Shown here piece by piece: positions 45,980 through 56,856 of a stretch of 64,000 nucleotides of DNA. Numbering within the stretch: the first letter of the stretch is position 1; every line of letters begins with the position of its first letter. Origin of the DNA: Desulfotalea sp. GTDB lineage: Bacteria; Desulfobacterota; Desulfobulbia; Desulfobulbales; Desulfocapsaceae. Both the position numbers and the translations under genes were made by a program. The stretch is taken from positions 1-64,000 of the forward strand of contig NVXR01000002.1 in the NCBI GenBank assembly GCA_002733995.1. The letters are read 5' to 3'. A model generated the notes under the pieces. It was not told the DNA's origin, ran no database searches, and saw nothing but the letters and a program-made list of their open reading frames with translations.

Positions 45980-47401
45980 CTATTTCCAGCTACGTATATC
46001 GACAAAGTGCCCTGCAATGGCGGCAGCTGCGGCCATAATAGGACTTACCAGATGTGTCCTACCCCCAAAGCCCTGACGTCCTTCAAAATTTCTATTTGAA
46101 GTGGAAGCGCAATGCTCGCCTTGACCGAGTTTATCCGCATTCATAGCAAGGCACATGGAGCATCCAGGTTGACGCCACTCAAAGCCCGCCTCCACGAATA
46201 TTTTTGCCAATCCTTCCTTTTCAGCCTGCTGCTGCACAAGGCCAGAACCGGGAACAACCAGGGCCTGTTTTATAGAAGTGGCGACCGTTTTACCTTTCAC
46301 TATCTCAGCTGCAGCCCGTAAATCTTCTATCCGGGAATTGGTACATGAACCGATAAAAATTCGATCAAGTTTAATATCCTTTATGGATTGACCCTCACTC
46401 AGTCCCATATAGCCCAAAGCGCGCCCCAGAGAATCTTTCTCTGAACTCGTTTTCATCATGCCCATGGTGGGTACCTTACCACTTATACCAATGACCATTT
46501 CCGGCGATGTTCCCCAGGTCACCTGTGGCTCTATCTGGGTCGCATCAAACTGTACAACTTTGTCAAAAACGGCATCACTATCAGAAACAAGTGTCAGCCA
46601 ATAGTCTTTTGCACGGTCCCACATGGCACCCCTTGGGGCCAAAGGACGTCCCTTTACAAACTCAACTGTTTTTGCATCAACGGCTACCAGTCCGGCCCTT
46701 GCGCCCGCTTCAATAGCCATATTACAGACCGTCATTCGACCTTCAATTGACAGAGCGGCTATGGCCTCACCTGCAAACTCAATGGTATACCCTGTTCCGC
46801 CAGCAGTACCAAGCACACCAATCACATGGAGTACAATATCTTTCGCTGTAACACCCGTAGCCAGCTGACCGTTGACTTGAATCAGCATATTTTTTGATTT
46901 TTTCTGCAGCAGACACTGGGTAGAGAGAACATGCTCTACTTCTGAGGTGCCTATACCCTGGGCAAGCGCGCCAAGTGCTCCGTGGGTAGATGTATGTGAA
47001 TCGCCACATACCATTGTCATTCCTGGCTGAGTAAGCCCCTGTTCTGGCCCTACCACGTGGACAATCCCCTGCCTCACGTCCTCCATGCCAAACTGAACGA
47101 TTCCTAAATCCTTACAATTAACATCAAGGATCTCTACCTGTAACTTTGACAACGGATCAACAATCCCATCTATGCCTGCAAGCCGTTCAGATTTGGTGGT
47201 GGGTACATTGTGATCAGGGGTAGCAAGATTCGCAGCAGTTCTCCATGGAGTGCGACCGGCAATCTTCATTCCTTCAAAGGCCTGCGGTGAGGTTACTTCA
47301 TGCAAAAGATGACGATCGATATAAATAAGGGCGATACCGTCGTCCCTCTTTTCCACAATATGACTATCCCACAGTTTATCGTACAGCGTCTTTGGCGACA
47401 T
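45980..47401 (-). CDS. leuC: 3-isopropylmalate dehydratase large subunit
   Basis: Catalytic subunit holding the [4Fe-4S] cluster; with LeuD it isomerises 2- to 3-isopropylmalate. Signatures are [57 protein letters not shown], and cluster cysteines in SCTNSR and GCSMC. The length of 473 residues is typical. A TTG at 47404 also opens the frame, but the ATG at 47401 is preferred, 6 bases after AGGAGG. The other leucine genes are not in the window. Confidence 0.97.
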   Translation of the reverse strand: MSPKTLYDKLWDSHIVEKRDDGIALIYIDRHLLHEVTSPQAFEGMKIAGRTPWRTAANLATPDHNVPTTKSERLAGIDGIVDPLSKLQVEILDVNCKDLGIVQFGMEDVRQGIVHVVGPEQGLTQPGMTMVCGDSHTSTHGALGALAQGIGTSEVEHVLSTQCLLQKKSKNMLIQVNGQLATGVTAKDIVLHVIGVLGTAGGTGYTIEFAGEAIAALSIEGRMTVCNMAIEAGARAGLVAVDAKTVEFVKGRPLAPRGAMWDRAKDYWLTLVSDSDAVFDKVVQFDATQIEPQVTWGTSPEMVIGISGKVPTMGMMKTSSEKDSLGRALGYMGLSEGQSIKDIKLDRIFIGSCTNSRIEDLRAAAEIVKGKTVATSIKQALVVPGSGLVQQQAEKEGLAKIFVEAGFEWRQPGCSMCLAMNADKLGQGEHCASTSNRNFEGRQGFGGRTHLVSPIMAAAAAIAGHFVDIRSWK

Positions 47402-47608
47402 CAATATCCTCCTTGAAAATAAATTATTCAGCTTATCGTCTCAAGATAATAACGAAATTTGCAAAGACAACTCTGTGAGAGTTATCCTTAATACAGGGAT
47501 TTATTTTTTTTAGTCTTGCCCCAACCAACAGTTTGAGATGCAAACGCTCATCTACAAGATGTAACAATCAGGGACGGATACATTATTCTAACAATCATAT
47601 GCTTTTCT

Positions 47609-47636
47609 TTGACAAAAATTGATAAAGTTGTAAATA
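47609..47636 (+). promoter_or_regulatory. Candidate promoter of the efflux operon
   Basis: TTGACA (47609-47614) and TAAATA (47631-47636) are 16 bases apart, about 60 bases before the start of the TolC-like gene. The -35 element is a perfect consensus match. No operator was recognised. Confidence 0.5.
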
Positions 47637-47697
47637 TACAGTTTCTATTTAATAGATTACTATAATACCGCTAACCTTGTCACCTCAAAAGGCAAAA

Positions 47698-49020
47698 ATG
47701 AGATCTATGCAAACTGTTCTTCTGTTGAGCCTTCTTCTCTCAACCGGCAACATCACTACAGCCACGGGTAGTACCCTTCCAGAATCGTTAACGGTCCAGG
47801 CGGCTGTCTCTTTTGCTCTACGAGGTAATCCAGATAACGCCATTGCCCAACAGCGAATAGCCCAGGCCAAGGCATACGCAGCCATGGTGAGCTCAGCCAA
47901 TTACCCGGTGTTCAACCTCAGTGCGGAGTACGGACAAACCAATAACCCAATGTATTCATTTGGGAACATTTTAAACCAGGGGGAGTTCGACGACACCATA
48001 GATTTTAACGATCCCGGTAGGACTGACAATTTACAAGTTAAGGCCGCCGTCAACTACAGGTTATATAATGGTGGTCAGAACAGCGCAAGCAAGACCTCGG
48101 CGAAGGCACATGTTGCGGCGATGGAGAGCCGTCTTATCGGAGTTCATCAACAACTCAGTTTTGAGGTAGTGAAAACCTACCATGCCGTGGTGCAGGCAAA
48201 AGAAATGGTCAAGGTCCACCAACAGGCGCTTGACTCCATCTCTGCATCTTTTTTGGTCGGTAAGGCAAAATATGACTTGGGCGACCTCCTTAAACAAGAT
48301 TTGCTCAACCTTGAACTCCAGCAATCCACCGCCCGTGAAGATTTAATCATTGCCAGACACAACCTCGAACTCAGCAAAAGAAGCTTACTCAATCTCCTCG
48401 GGGAAAAAGATGGGACTATCAAACTCAACGAGCAGGACAGTATAGAGCAACTCCCCCCCGAAAACAAAAATTACCTCAACCGCAGTGAGCTTATCACCCT
48501 CCAGCGCTTAAAAGATGCAGCCGTCGCTAATGTGAAAAAGGCCTATGGATACAAGCGTCCAAAGATAGATACTTTTGCCAGCTATCAATTCGACAATGGC
48601 TGGGAACTGGAGGGGAATGGCGATTCATGGATAGCCGGAGTTCGGGTCAACTACAACCTGTATGACGGCCACAACGGCAGCTCAAAAATAGCCATCGCGC
48701 GCACCCAACTTCAAGAACTTGAGGCCCGAATCAACAAAACAGAATTAGCACTCAGTCTAGACATACAGCAGGCCGATCTTTACTATCAGCAGGCAAATGA
48801 GCGCCTGACAATAACCGGAAAGATGGTCGGTGTGGCCAAAGAAGCAACACGGCTTGCCCGGATTCGTTTCAAAGAAGGAGTGATTTTATCCTCGGAGCTC
48901 ATCGATTATGAGACCAGACTGTCAGATGCACAGGCGAGACATCTTAATGCCAATGCCAGCCACCAAGTTGCCATTGCGAACCTACGCAGGGCCTGTGGAC
49001 TCGATCAGTTTTCCAGGTAA
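47698..49020 (+). CDS. TolC-family outer membrane efflux protein
   Basis: Outer-membrane channel of a tripartite pump. A signal peptide (MQTVLLLSLLLSTGNITTATG) precedes two homologous coiled-coil repeats of the outer-membrane efflux family (AVSFALRGNPDNAIAQQRIAQAKA; later NRSELITLQRLKDAAVANVKKA). The ATG at 47698 is chosen over the TTG at 47677 because AAAGG lies 5 bases before it; 440 residues is normal. It heads an operon with an adaptor (25 bases downstream) and an RND pump. Confidence 0.93.
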   Translation: MRSMQTVLLLSLLLSTGNITTATGSTLPESLTVQAAVSFALRGNPDNAIAQQRIAQAKAYAAMVSSANYPVFNLSAEYGQTNNPMYSFGNILNQGEFDDTIDFNDPGRTDNLQVKAAVNYRLYNGGQNSASKTSAKAHVAAMESRLIGVHQQLSFEVVKTYHAVVQAKEMVKVHQQALDSISASFLVGKAKYDLGDLLKQDLLNLELQQSTAREDLIIARHNLELSKRSLLNLLGEKDGTIKLNEQDSIEQLPPENKNYLNRSELITLQRLKDAAVANVKKAYGYKRPKIDTFASYQFDNGWELEGNGDSWIAGVRVNYNLYDGHNGSSKIAIARTQLQELEARINKTELALSLDIQQADLYYQQANERLTITGKMVGVAKEATRLARIRFKEGVILSSELIDYETRLSDAQARHLNANASHQVAIANLRRACGLDQFSR

Positions 49021-49045
49021 CACCTTTAAATAAGGAGATGGGTCA

Positions 49046-50095
49046 ATGACTCTTACTAACATAGTTCCTCTGTCTTTGTTTTGCCTCACCCTAGCCTTTA
49101 TGAGCGGCTGCAATAACAGCGATGCTCCCCATACAAATAAGCATAAAACACTGCCTGCGGCCACAGTAAGTGTTGCCAGCGTCAGCCGGGAAGTGGCCTC
49201 CAACCAGATTGAGTTAGTAGGAACTGTCGAGGCTGTTGAGCAGGCAGAAATATCTTCCCAGATAACAGGCAACATCCTCTCAATCCCGGTTTCCCTTGGC
49301 TCCCGTATAAAAAAAGGACAACTTCTTGTCAAATTACATGCTGGTGAAATTTCAGCCCAGGTACAACAGGCCAGCGCCCAACTGGAGCAGGCAAAACGTA
49401 ATCTTGCACGGGAAGAAAAATTATTGAAGCAAAATGCAGCAACCCCTAAAACTGTAAAATCGCTTAAGGATACGGTTCGCATAGCACAGGCGGCATTTTT
49501 AGAGGTACAGACGATGCTCAATTACACGACAATATCAGCACCATTTGCTGGCATTATCACCCAAAAGCCAGCTAATGCCGGAGATCTTGCAACCCCCGGC
49601 AAACCACTTCTGCGAATTGAAGGTGAGAACAACCTGCAGATCCTCACCGATATTCCGGAGGCTATGATCCTTAAAATTAAAAAAGGTGACCTGTTACACG
49701 CCAAGGTGCCAGCTATTGGTATTGAAGTATCAGGCATAGTCACAGAGATCTCGCCAACTGCTGATCCGTCTTCGCGAACAACGGCCATTAAGATAAAAAT
49801 CGACTCTAAAGCAAATCTGCGTTCAGGCCAATTTGCCCGAATAACCCTGCCCCTTGAGGCAACTGAGACCTTTGCAGTACCAGAGCAGGCTATCCTTCCC
49901 TACGGCCAACTAGAACGTGTTTTTGTTGCTAAAGATAATCGAGCGCAACTGCGTCTTGTGCGAACGGGGGTCATCCTCACCGGAGCGGATGGTAAAAGAC
50001 GTATTGAAATACTCAGTGGTCTCAACGAAGGGGAAACAGTGGTAATTTCTGGAAATAGTAATTTGCAATCAGGCCAACTGTTAAAAATAGAGTAA
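49046..50095 (+). CDS. RND efflux periplasmic adaptor lipoprotein (membrane fusion protein)
   Basis: HlyD/AcrA-type adaptor linking the inner-membrane pump to the TolC-like channel. A lipoprotein signal ends in MSGC (lipidated Cys22). Barrel-sandwich (lipoyl) halves flank a helical hairpin (about 100-145, QVQQASAQLEQAKRNLAREEKLL), and the second half reads APFAGIITQKPANAGD. Beta-barrel and membrane-proximal domains follow. AAGGAGATGGG just before the ATG is a good ribosome-binding site. Substrate not readable. Confidence 0.94.
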   Translation: MTLTNIVPLSLFCLTLAFMSGCNNSDAPHTNKHKTLPAATVSVASVSREVASNQIELVGTVEAVEQAEISSQITGNILSIPVSLGSRIKKGQLLVKLHAGEISAQVQQASAQLEQAKRNLAREEKLLKQNAATPKTVKSLKDTVRIAQAAFLEVQTMLNYTTISAPFAGIITQKPANAGDLATPGKPLLRIEGENNLQILTDIPEAMILKIKKGDLLHAKVPAIGIEVSGIVTEISPTADPSSRTTAIKIKIDSKANLRSGQFARITLPLEATETFAVPEQAILPYGQLERVFVAKDNRAQLRLVRTGVILTGADGKRRIEILSGLNEGETVVISGNSNLQSGQLLKIE

Positions 50096-50174
50096 CAGAA
50101 CGATCCTTACTCTCAGATTTTACGAGTTTGCTATCTAATACCTATTTTATCCATTCATTTTAAACGACAGCGCT

Positions 50175-53100
50175 ATGAAATCTTCGTCTATACATACAAC
50201 AGGTTTTGCCGGACGTCTGGCCAAGGCATTCATCTCTTCAAAGCTCACCCCTCTTGGCATCATTGCCTCTCTTCTACTCGGCGTTCTCGCCGTTGTAATG
50301 CTCCCCAGAGAGGAAGAACCGCAGATAAAGGTGCCAATGATAGATGTGCTGGTAAGTATGCCGGGTGCAACGCCTAAAGAGATTGAGCAGAGACTCACCA
50401 TCCCCATGGAAAAGCTGCTCTACGAGCTGCCGGGGGTCGAATACATCTACTCTACGTCTATGTCCGGGCAGTCGCTTGTGGTGGTTCGCTTTTATGTAGG
50501 TGAGAATCTCGAAGACTCCATAGTCAGCCTCAACCAGAAACTTGCCACGAATTTTGACCGCATTCCCCACACTGTAACGCCGCCACTCATAAAGCCACAC
50601 ACGATTGATGATGTTCCTATCATGGCTCTGACCCTCCACGGCGCAAACTATGATCACTACACACTTAGAAGGATGGCTGCCCAAATTGATGATTCGATCA
50701 AAAATATCAATGAGGTAGCGGAAACAAAAATAATAGGGGGCACCAAGAGAGAGTTACAGATCAGTTTTGACCCACTGGCTCTCGCGGCCAGAAACCTCAC
50801 AGTCACCGAACTAGCGCCCATCATCCAGGCGGTCAACAGTCAGACGTATTCAGGAAACCTCAAATCCCTTAACCAGAGCATCCAGCTCCAAACCGGAACC
50901 TTTCTGCAATCAGCCCAGGAATTCCGTCGAATTGTCGTGGGAGTATACGGTGGAAAGCCTGTCTATCTAGACGATGTTGCAAGCGTAACCGATGGACCAG
51001 AAGCCCCATCTACGTACGTTTTTTATGGCACAAAAGACAGCGCTGCTCCGGAGGCCGCTGTAACCATCTCCATAGCTAAACGCCCCGGGGCAAACGCCGT
51101 CTCAGTGGTGGAAGATGTCCTGAAAAAGATTGAAATTCTTAAAGGCAATGTCATCCCTACTGATATGCAGATTTCTATCACCCGAAACTACGGTGCAACT
51201 GCAGCGGAGAAGTCCAACGAACTTTTATTGCATATGGGAATTGCTGTTTTTGGAGTTGCAATACTCATCTTATTGTTCCTTGGCTGGCGAGAATCTATAG
51301 TTGTCATGCTCGCCATTCCCTCTACCCTTGCCCTCACCCTGCTGGTGTTTTTTCTTTACGGATACACGCTCAACCGGATTACCCTTTTTGCCCTCATTTT
51401 TTCCATCGGAATTCTGGTAGATGACGCCATTGTCGTGGTTGAAAATATCGTTCGCCACCTAAAGCTTCCCGCCAATGCAGGACGCTCCCGGATGGACGTT
51501 ACAATTGAGGCGGTTTCTGAGGTTGGCAACCCAACGATCCTTGCAACCGGTGCGGTTATCGCGGCCATCCTGCCCATGGCTTTCGTGGGTGGCCTTATGG
51601 GCCCCTACATGCGCCCTATTCCCATTGGATCATCCGCTGCGATGCTTTTTTCTCTTATCATCGCCTTCACAGTCACCCCCTGGGCAGCAACGCATATCTT
51701 AAAGAAAAGTGCAGCGAACAATCATGGCGAAGAAAGTGCTCCAGACGACTGGTTTACCAGAATCTACCATAAAATTATGGACCCCCTACTGACAAATGCC
51801 GGTTGGCGAATCGTCTTTTTTGCCGTCATAACTAGCCTACTCCTAGGCACCTGTTCCATGATGTACTTTGGCCAGGTTAAAGTAAAGATGCTCCCCTTTG
51901 ACAACAAGAGTGAATTTCAAATTATCCTGAACATGCCAGAAGGCTCAACACTGGAACGGACTGCACAGGTAGCTCTTGAAATGTCCCAGGTCATAAAAGA
52001 AGAGCCGACTGTAACCGACTACCAGATCTACGTTGGTATCTCTTCACCCTACAACTTCAATGGTCTTGTCCGGCACTACTTCCTACGTAGTGGCCCCACT
52101 GTCGCCGATATACAGGTAAACCTGCTCCCTAAAGAAGCAAGAACCCTCCAAAGTCATGACATTGCCACCCGTGTACGTCCTGCTCTGGCTAAAATTGCCA
52201 AAGAATACGGAGCCACCGTCGCGGTTGCCGAAGTCCCCCCCGGACCACCTGTACTCCAAACTCTTGTTGCCGAAATATACGGACCAACTGACAAAGACCG
52301 GGTGTCACTCGCAAAAGAAGTGAAAAACATCCTTTCGACAACCAAAGGTGTTGTTGATGTGGACTGGTTCAGAGAAACGGATCGACTGAGAAAAGTGATA
52401 ACTGTAGACAAAGAAAAAGCCGCATTGAACGGAATATCAGAACGCCAGATCACCCAGGCAATACATATTGCGGTGGGTGGTTATTCCTTCGATCTCTACC
52501 ACCAGCCCCTGGAAAAGGAGGCGGTGAATATTGTCCTTCAACTGCCTCTTGAGCAAAGAGCCAGAGTAGAATCGATCCTCAATATCTCACTTCGCAGCAC
52601 CCAACGCCCCAATACCCCGCTCATACCTCTACGAGAGCTCGTCGTAGTCTCAGAACAACCGGTGGAACAACCCATCTATCGAAAGAACCTCAAACCCGTC
52701 ATCTATGTTACAGCAGATGTTGCCGATACAGTTGAAAGTCCGGTTTATGCAATTCTGGAGATGAACGAACAGTTGGCAAAACTAAACGGCAAGAATTATG
52801 GTGGCACTCAAGAGCATATCAAAATATATAACCTCAACCAGCCATTTAGTGAAAATGAGCCATCGATGAAGTGGGACGGGGAATGGCATATTACACTGGA
52901 GGTATTCCGGGACCTTGGTCTTGCCTTTTGTGTAGTTATGGTCCTTATATATATGCTCATGGTTGGCTGGTTTAAAAACTACATTACACCACTTGTAGTG
53001 ATGGCAGCCATTCCATTTTCTCTGATTGGAATTTTACCTGCCCACTGGGCGTTTGGTGCATTTTTCACAGCAACCTCCATGATTGGCTTTATGGCAGGAG

Positions 53101-53417
53101 CCGGAATTGTTGTACGTAATTCAATTATTCTGGTAGATTTTATCGAACTGCGATTACGTCAGGGAGAACCTCTGGAAAAAGCGGTGGTCGATGCAGGTGC
53201 CATCCGCTTTCGTCCAATGTTGTTAACGGCCCTTGCTGTCATTATCGGAGCCTCAGTTATTCTTGCTGATCCTATTTTCCAGGGCCTTGCCATATCACTA
53301 ATGTTTGGTGAGATTGCTTCTCTTCTTATCAGTCGAATGGCGGTACCGGTTCTTTACTACGTTGTAAAAAAAAGGCAGCATACAGAGGCACAACCTCTTA
53401 CGCTCAAGGGTGAGTAA
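50175..53417 (+). CDS. RND efflux pump inner-membrane transporter
   Basis: A 1080-residue proton-driven RND pump with 12 helices and two large periplasmic loops. It has the N-terminal [17 protein letters not shown] and [20 protein letters not shown] signatures, and the proton-relay pair Asp416-Asp417 in [13 protein letters not shown]. It lacks the heavy-metal motif pattern I would expect in CzcA, so the hydrophobic/amphiphilic or unassigned RND class is likelier. It follows the adaptor by 79 bases and may overlap the next gene. Confidence 0.95.
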   Translation: MKSSSIHTTGFAGRLAKAFISSKLTPLGIIASLLLGVLAVVMLPREEEPQIKVPMIDVLVSMPGATPKEIEQRLTIPMEKLLYELPGVEYIYSTSMSGQSLVVVRFYVGENLEDSIVSLNQKLATNFDRIPHTVTPPLIKPHTIDDVPIMALTLHGANYDHYTLRRMAAQIDDSIKNINEVAETKIIGGTKRELQISFDPLALAARNLTVTELAPIIQAVNSQTYSGNLKSLNQSIQLQTGTFLQSAQEFRRIVVGVYGGKPVYLDDVASVTDGPEAPSTYVFYGTKDSAAPEAAVTISIAKRPGANAVSVVEDVLKKIEILKGNVIPTDMQISITRNYGATAAEKSNELLLHMGIAVFGVAILILLFLGWRESIVVMLAIPSTLALTLLVFFLYGYTLNRITLFALIFSIGILVDDAIVVVENIVRHLKLPANAGRSRMDVTIEAVSEVGNPTILATGAVIAAILPMAFVGGLMGPYMRPIPIGSSAAMLFSLIIAFTVTPWAATHILKKSAANNHGEESAPDDWFTRIYHKIMDPLLTNAGWRIVFFAVITSLLLGTCSMMYFGQVKVKMLPFDNKSEFQIILNMPEGSTLERTAQVALEMSQVIKEEPTVTDYQIYVGISSPYNFNGLVRHYFLRSGPTVADIQVNLLPKEARTLQSHDIATRVRPALAKIAKEYGATVAVAEVPPGPPVLQTLVAEIYGPTDKDRVSLAKEVKNILSTTKGVVDVDWFRETDRLRKVITVDKEKAALNGISERQITQAIHIAVGGYSFDLYHQPLEKEAVNIVLQLPLEQRARVESILNISLRSTQRPNTPLIPLRELVVVSEQPVEQPIYRKNLKPVIYVTADVADTVESPVYAILEMNEQLAKLNGKNYGGTQEHIKIYNLNQPFSENEPSMKWDGEWHITLEVFRDLGLAFCVVMVLIYMLMVGWFKNYITPLVVMAAIPFSLIGILPAHWAFGAFFTATSMIGFMAGAGIVVRNSIILVDFIELRLRQGEPLEKAVVDAGAIRFRPMLLTALAVIIGASVILADPIFQGLAISLMFGEIASLLISRMAVPVLYYVVKKRQHTEAQPLTLKGE

Positions 53418-53421
53418 AAGC

Positions 53422-53946
53422 ATGGAATGTACAGTTTTTAATCCATTTGAGGATCGTTTTAGCAGGGACATGAGAAATGCGCTATCTTCTGCGCTTGCCA
53501 GCGCAATCGAAACCGGTGTTGACACGCCCCTCCTTGCGCTCATAGAAGATTATAGAAGCAGGGATCTTGCCCCCCACTACCAGAACTACTTCCAGGACCG
53601 CTGGGATCGCTTCACGAAAGCACTGACTTCAATACAACCTGACCAAGAGCCCATTGCACAGGCGGTAATCCTCTGGAACCATGGGCTCTTTTTTGAAGTT
53701 CATGAGGTCCTTGAGCATGTATGGTACCACACTCTAGGTAATGAAAAACTCGTTCTTCAGGCTCTTATCAGGGCCGCAGGTGTCTATGTAAAACAAGAAT
53801 ACGGATATACCGCAACCGCCAGTAAAATTGCGGGGAAATCGTGGCCTGTTCTCAAAGAGAATGCGCAACTACTCACCCCATATTTTAACCCAGGCCCCCT
53901 TATACTGGCCCTGCAACACCTCGATAAAAAACCACCCAAACTGTAA
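53422..53946 (+). CDS. DUF309 family protein
   Basis: A 174-residue protein with the DUF309 signature AVILWNHGLFFEVHEVLEHVW (helical, His/Glu-rich, possibly metal-binding), followed by LVLQALIRAAGVYVKQE. Function unknown. Two starts are possible: GTG 53410, which overlaps the pump gene by 8 bases, and ATG 53422, with GGTGAG 7 bases before; I prefer the ATG. It is the last gene of the efflux operon by position; any functional link is not evident. Confidence 0.85.
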   Translation: MECTVFNPFEDRFSRDMRNALSSALASAIETGVDTPLLALIEDYRSRDLAPHYQNYFQDRWDRFTKALTSIQPDQEPIAQAVILWNHGLFFEVHEVLEHVWYHTLGNEKLVLQALIRAAGVYVKQEYGYTATASKIAGKSWPVLKENAQLLTPYFNPGPLILALQHLDKKPPKL

Positions 53947-53971
53947 TTACAATACCCACAAACTTGGCGAT

Positions 53972-54589
53972 TTAAACCTCGGAGTAAGGGAAGTCAGGAT
54001 CTTTTAACAACTTAAAGATTCTCTGCTTTTTTTCTGTCTTTTTATCATGAAACTCAACAAGAGTCTCTACCATCTCTACAACTTCATCTTCCGCAAGCTT
54101 TTTGCCAATCCGCATGCCTATCTTTGGAAAAGGGCCACCCTTTCCACCAACGTACATCTCGAAACCATCTCTCGTTCCGATGATGCCAATATCTGTGGTT
54201 TTGGCACCGGAACAGCATAATGTACATCCGGATATTACAATTTTAAATTTCGCCTTGGTGTGTTTTCTACCTGAAAATTTGTCTACGATTACACCACTTA
54301 ATGCCTCGGTATCAATTGTACCAAGATTGCAAGAGTTGTTCCCCACACAAACCTTTGGTAAGGGAAACTTGCCTTTTGCTTTAAACGTTGCACCCACCGC
54401 TGCCAATGAGGATTTAATTTCCTCAAGTTCTGTTTCGGGGATTTCCATAATTCGCAAGTTTTGAGCATTAGACAGATAGACCTTCAAACTATATTTCCCT
54501 GCTAGACTGTGGGCTTTCGCCATAATATCAAGGGGTAGACGACCTGCAGGCAACAGTACAGTAACACTCATTTTTTGTTCATCACTCAT
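53972..54589 (-). CDS. Small siroheme/[4Fe-4S] sulfite-reductase-like protein
   Basis: 205 residues. The N-terminal ferredoxin-like half (about 1-70) leads to the siroheme-[4Fe-4S] domain with cysteines Cys81 and Cys87 (Cx5C) and Cys122 and Cys126 (Cx3C), plus GFEMYVGGKGG. This is the size and layout of the monomeric assimilatory-type sulfite reductases of sulfate-reducing bacteria and clostridia, and much shorter than DsrA or DsrB. It would reduce sulfite (or nitrite) to sulfide with six electrons; no electron-donor gene is adjacent. It converges with the DUF309 gene 25 bases away. Confidence 0.88.
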   Translation of the reverse strand: MSDEQKMSVTVLLPAGRLPLDIMAKAHSLAGKYSLKVYLSNAQNLRIMEIPETELEEIKSSLAAVGATFKAKGKFPLPKVCVGNNSCNLGTIDTEALSGVIVDKFSGRKHTKAKFKIVISGCTLCCSGAKTTDIGIIGTRDGFEMYVGGKGGPFPKIGMRIGKKLAEDEVVEMVETLVEFHDKKTEKKQRIFKLLKDPDFPYSEV

Positions 54590-54643
54590 TATAACTTCAG
54601 CTCCTTACTCATATTTATTAGACGACAACCTGTTAATAACCTC

Positions 54644-55420
54644 TTATCGATCCACAACAATTTCCATACGCTTCTGCGATGTATTCTTCATTTCTACGCC
54701 GTGTATGTAACTCGTTTCGGTAAAAATAACATCACCCAGATAGCCTATTTCAATGACCGCTGTAGACCTGGTACCGTAGTCGGCACCATCAATAAAAATT
54801 GTACTGAGAAACCGCTCCAACTCTATACTAACCCCTGTCTCTGGCAGCATGGCATCAACAGGACTGCTTGTATCGCCAAGCAACTTGGTTATTTCAGCAG
54901 CATTTATTTTACTCTGGCCACACATATGTGCCTGCAGTAGGCCTTTTCCCTTAACCACCTTTGGCCAGGGAGTATCAAGCAGGTGGTTACTCAACCCATA
55001 GAAACCCGGCTCTAAAATCCGCACTTCTTGTTGCATGTTCGAGTAGTAAACAAGATGACAGTCATCTCCAAATAAAACATTAAACCCTGCATATCGTTGA
55101 GCGTTTTTTGCCAGCCTTTCTATCGCAGACAAGGCGCTGTCATTACAATGAAGATATTCAGAAACAATTTTCCCCCTTGAAGGCATGCCCTTCCCAGCGC
55201 CTGAGCCATCTCTATAGTTTGTAATAGCACCAAATTTACCACCACGGCTAGCCCCAAGCCACATGCCACCAGCCTGTAGATCCCTTCCTCCGAGAATAGT
55301 TTTCTCCCCATCAATATAGCCAAGGGGAGCCGTCGCTCTACAGCGGAACTCATCACGGTTTGCGGCGATGACATATCTGCAATATGCATTGCTATTATAC
55401 GATACAAAAATAAGGCACAT
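54644..55420 (-). CDS. NRDE (TANGO2-like) family protein
   Basis: 258 residues of the NRDE family, related to human TANGO2: MCLIFVSY start with Cys2 as a possible Ntn-type nucleophile, AANRDEF near residue 25, GGRDLQAGGMWLGAS and FGAITNYRDG. The biochemical role is unsettled (linked to haem or lipid handling in other organisms). The frame can start at GTG 55426, but the ATG at 55420 puts Cys at position 2 as in the family. It begins 2 bases after the stop of the small upstream gene. Confidence 0.9.
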   Translation of the reverse strand: MCLIFVSYNSNAYCRYVIAANRDEFRCRATAPLGYIDGEKTILGGRDLQAGGMWLGASRGGKFGAITNYRDGSGAGKGMPSRGKIVSEYLHCNDSALSAIERLAKNAQRYAGFNVLFGDDCHLVYYSNMQQEVRILEPGFYGLSNHLLDTPWPKVVKGKGLLQAHMCGQSKINAAEITKLLGDTSSPVDAMLPETGVSIELERFLSTIFIDGADYGTRSTAVIEIGYLGDVIFTETSYIHGVEMKNTSQKRMEIVVDR

Positions 55421-55422
55421 GG

Positions 55423-55644
55423 TCACGCATCAACCTGGGGCCAAATAACGCCATCTTCTTTAGTGGCAAGGTAACAAAACTTATTCCAGGAAAATTCTTT
55501 TTTGGATATAGGGCACCGCAAAACCACCTTATGCTCTTGGATTTCTGCAACCTCCCAATCGCCCTTACGCCTCCCATCTTCAATACGTATTTTATCGCCA
55601 ACTGCAAAAGGGTACTGTTTAAACACATGCACGTCATGTTTCAT
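55423..55644 (-). CDS. Small conserved-looking hypothetical protein
   Basis: A 73-residue protein of unknown family, rich in beta-strand pattern (YPFAVGDKIRIEDGRRKGDWEVAEIQEH, then KVVLRCPISKKEFSW), resembling a small SH3- or Tudor-like barrel. The ATG at 55644 is chosen because GAGGG lies 6 bases before it; longer starts at 55656 or 55659 lack this. Its stop is 2 bases from the NRDE start, so the two are co-translated. Confidence 0.65.
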   Translation of the reverse strand: MKHDVHVFKQYPFAVGDKIRIEDGRRKGDWEVAEIQEHKVVLRCPISKKEFSWNKFCYLATKEDGVIWPQVDA

Positions 55645-55819
55645 AATTTCCCTCATCAATGTTAGATAATGTTCAACCTCATCGTATTCCGTTCCACCAT
55701 AGGCGATTGCCTGAATTCGATTCTGTAAAACGTCTATGAAGAACTGCCCCTTGCTTTTGCCAGGAAAAAAAGTAATCTATTGAGAAGAACTGGCAATATT
55801 TTTTCTACTGCGTACCTCT

Positions 55820-56356
55820 ATGACAAAGTCAAAAATACAAGCTAAAGCCGCTGTTGCGATCATTCGTTGTGAGCAACCAACAACAAGCTACCTGCTCTTA
55901 CGAAGAGCTGCACACCCAAGGGACCCGTGGTCTGGGCATTTCTCATTCCCTGGTGGCAGAAAAGAATCCTACGACAATACCATTTTCGACACCTGCCTTC
56001 GCGAAACACAGGAAGAGACAGGTATCGAACTCGAAGCAACAACGTTGCTCCAAGCCCTCAGCCCAGAACCTGCTGGTCACAATTCCCAACATCTTATATG
56101 GGTCCAGCCCTTTTTATTTTCCCTAAAAAATCGACCCAAAATAATCCTTGATGAAGAAGAAATTGTCAACAGTTCCTGGATTACGGCCGAACAATTTGTA
56201 AACCCCTCTTATCACTCAGAAACTGAAATGTTACCCGGTAGATTTTTCCCCACCTTTCCTCTTCAAGACTACTATCTCTGGGGCTTTACCTACAGGCTGC
56301 TCGATAAAATAATCCAAGCGTATGACGTCACAAACAAAACAAACTCTACAGGGTGA
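55820..56356 (+). CDS. Nudix hydrolase, CoA-pyrophosphatase-like
   Basis: 178 residues. The Nudix box is present as GGRKESYDNTIFDTCLRE followed by QEETGIEL; its spacing and the replacement of the central Glu match the CoA/NudL subfamily rather than MutT. RAAHPRDPWSGHFSFPGG precedes it and also fits that subfamily. It would hydrolyse CoA or a related nucleoside diphosphate compound. It is 6 bases before the DUF2237 gene in a likely two-gene operon. No strong ribosome-binding site. Confidence 0.9.
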   Translation: MTKSKIQAKAAVAIIRCEQPTTSYLLLRRAAHPRDPWSGHFSFPGGRKESYDNTIFDTCLRETQEETGIELEATTLLQALSPEPAGHNSQHLIWVQPFLFSLKNRPKIILDEEEIVNSSWITAEQFVNPSYHSETEMLPGRFFPTFPLQDYYLWGFTYRLLDKIIQAYDVTNKTNSTG

Positions 56357-56362
56357 TTAGAG

Positions 56363-56740
56363 ATGAGCGTGCATAAGAATGTCCTTGGAACCCCCCTTGA
56401 AATATGTAGCCTTGACCCTTTGACCGGCTTTACCAGGGAAGGCTGCTGCAAGGTAACCGACGATGACTTTGGTGTACACGGTGTTTGCGTGCAAGTTACA
56501 GAAGCTTTTTTGAAATTCTCTAAAGAAAAAGGCAATGATCTATCAAGCCCAATCCCGGCGGCTGGCTTTAACGGCCTCCGGCCGGGCGACAGATGGTGCC
56601 TCTGTGCCTCACGCTGGCAAGAAGCCCTTGAAAATAATGCAGCCCCCCATGTCAATCTGCTCGCCACCCACGAAGCCACACTGATTTTTGTCTCCCTAGA
56701 AGATCTCCTCGCACACTCACTGGACAACGGTCACAGCTAG
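56363..56740 (+). CDS. DUF2237 family protein
   Basis: 125 residues with the whole DUF2237 signature: NVLGTPLEICSLDPLTGFTREGCC, VCVQVTEAFLKFSKEKGNDLS and GLRPGDRWCLCASRW. Conserved cysteines suggest metal or redox chemistry, but no function is known. It lies 6 bases after the Nudix gene, so the pair is probably co-transcribed. Confidence 0.93.
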   Translation: MSVHKNVLGTPLEICSLDPLTGFTREGCCKVTDDDFGVHGVCVQVTEAFLKFSKEKGNDLSSPIPAAGFNGLRPGDRWCLCASRWQEALENNAAPHVNLLATHEATLIFVSLEDLLAHSLDNGHS

Positions 56741-56810
56741 AAACCCGTCCCCAAAGACATACCGTCTGAACTCCTCGTTGTTTGTAACATTGAAGTCGTA
56801 GCCGCATACC

Positions 56811-56845
56811 CAAAAGCCTATACTCCTGCGAGTACATGATAGGCT
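56811..56845 (-). terminator. Rho-independent terminator of the DJ-1 gene
   Basis: Reading leftward, AGCCTAT (56839-56845) pairs with ATAGGCT (56815-56821) with an inner ACTC/GAGT pairing, and TTTTG follows (56811-56814). It lies 12 bases beyond the DJ-1 stop codon. Confidence 0.65.
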
Positions 56846-56856
56846 ATAGAAAAGTA

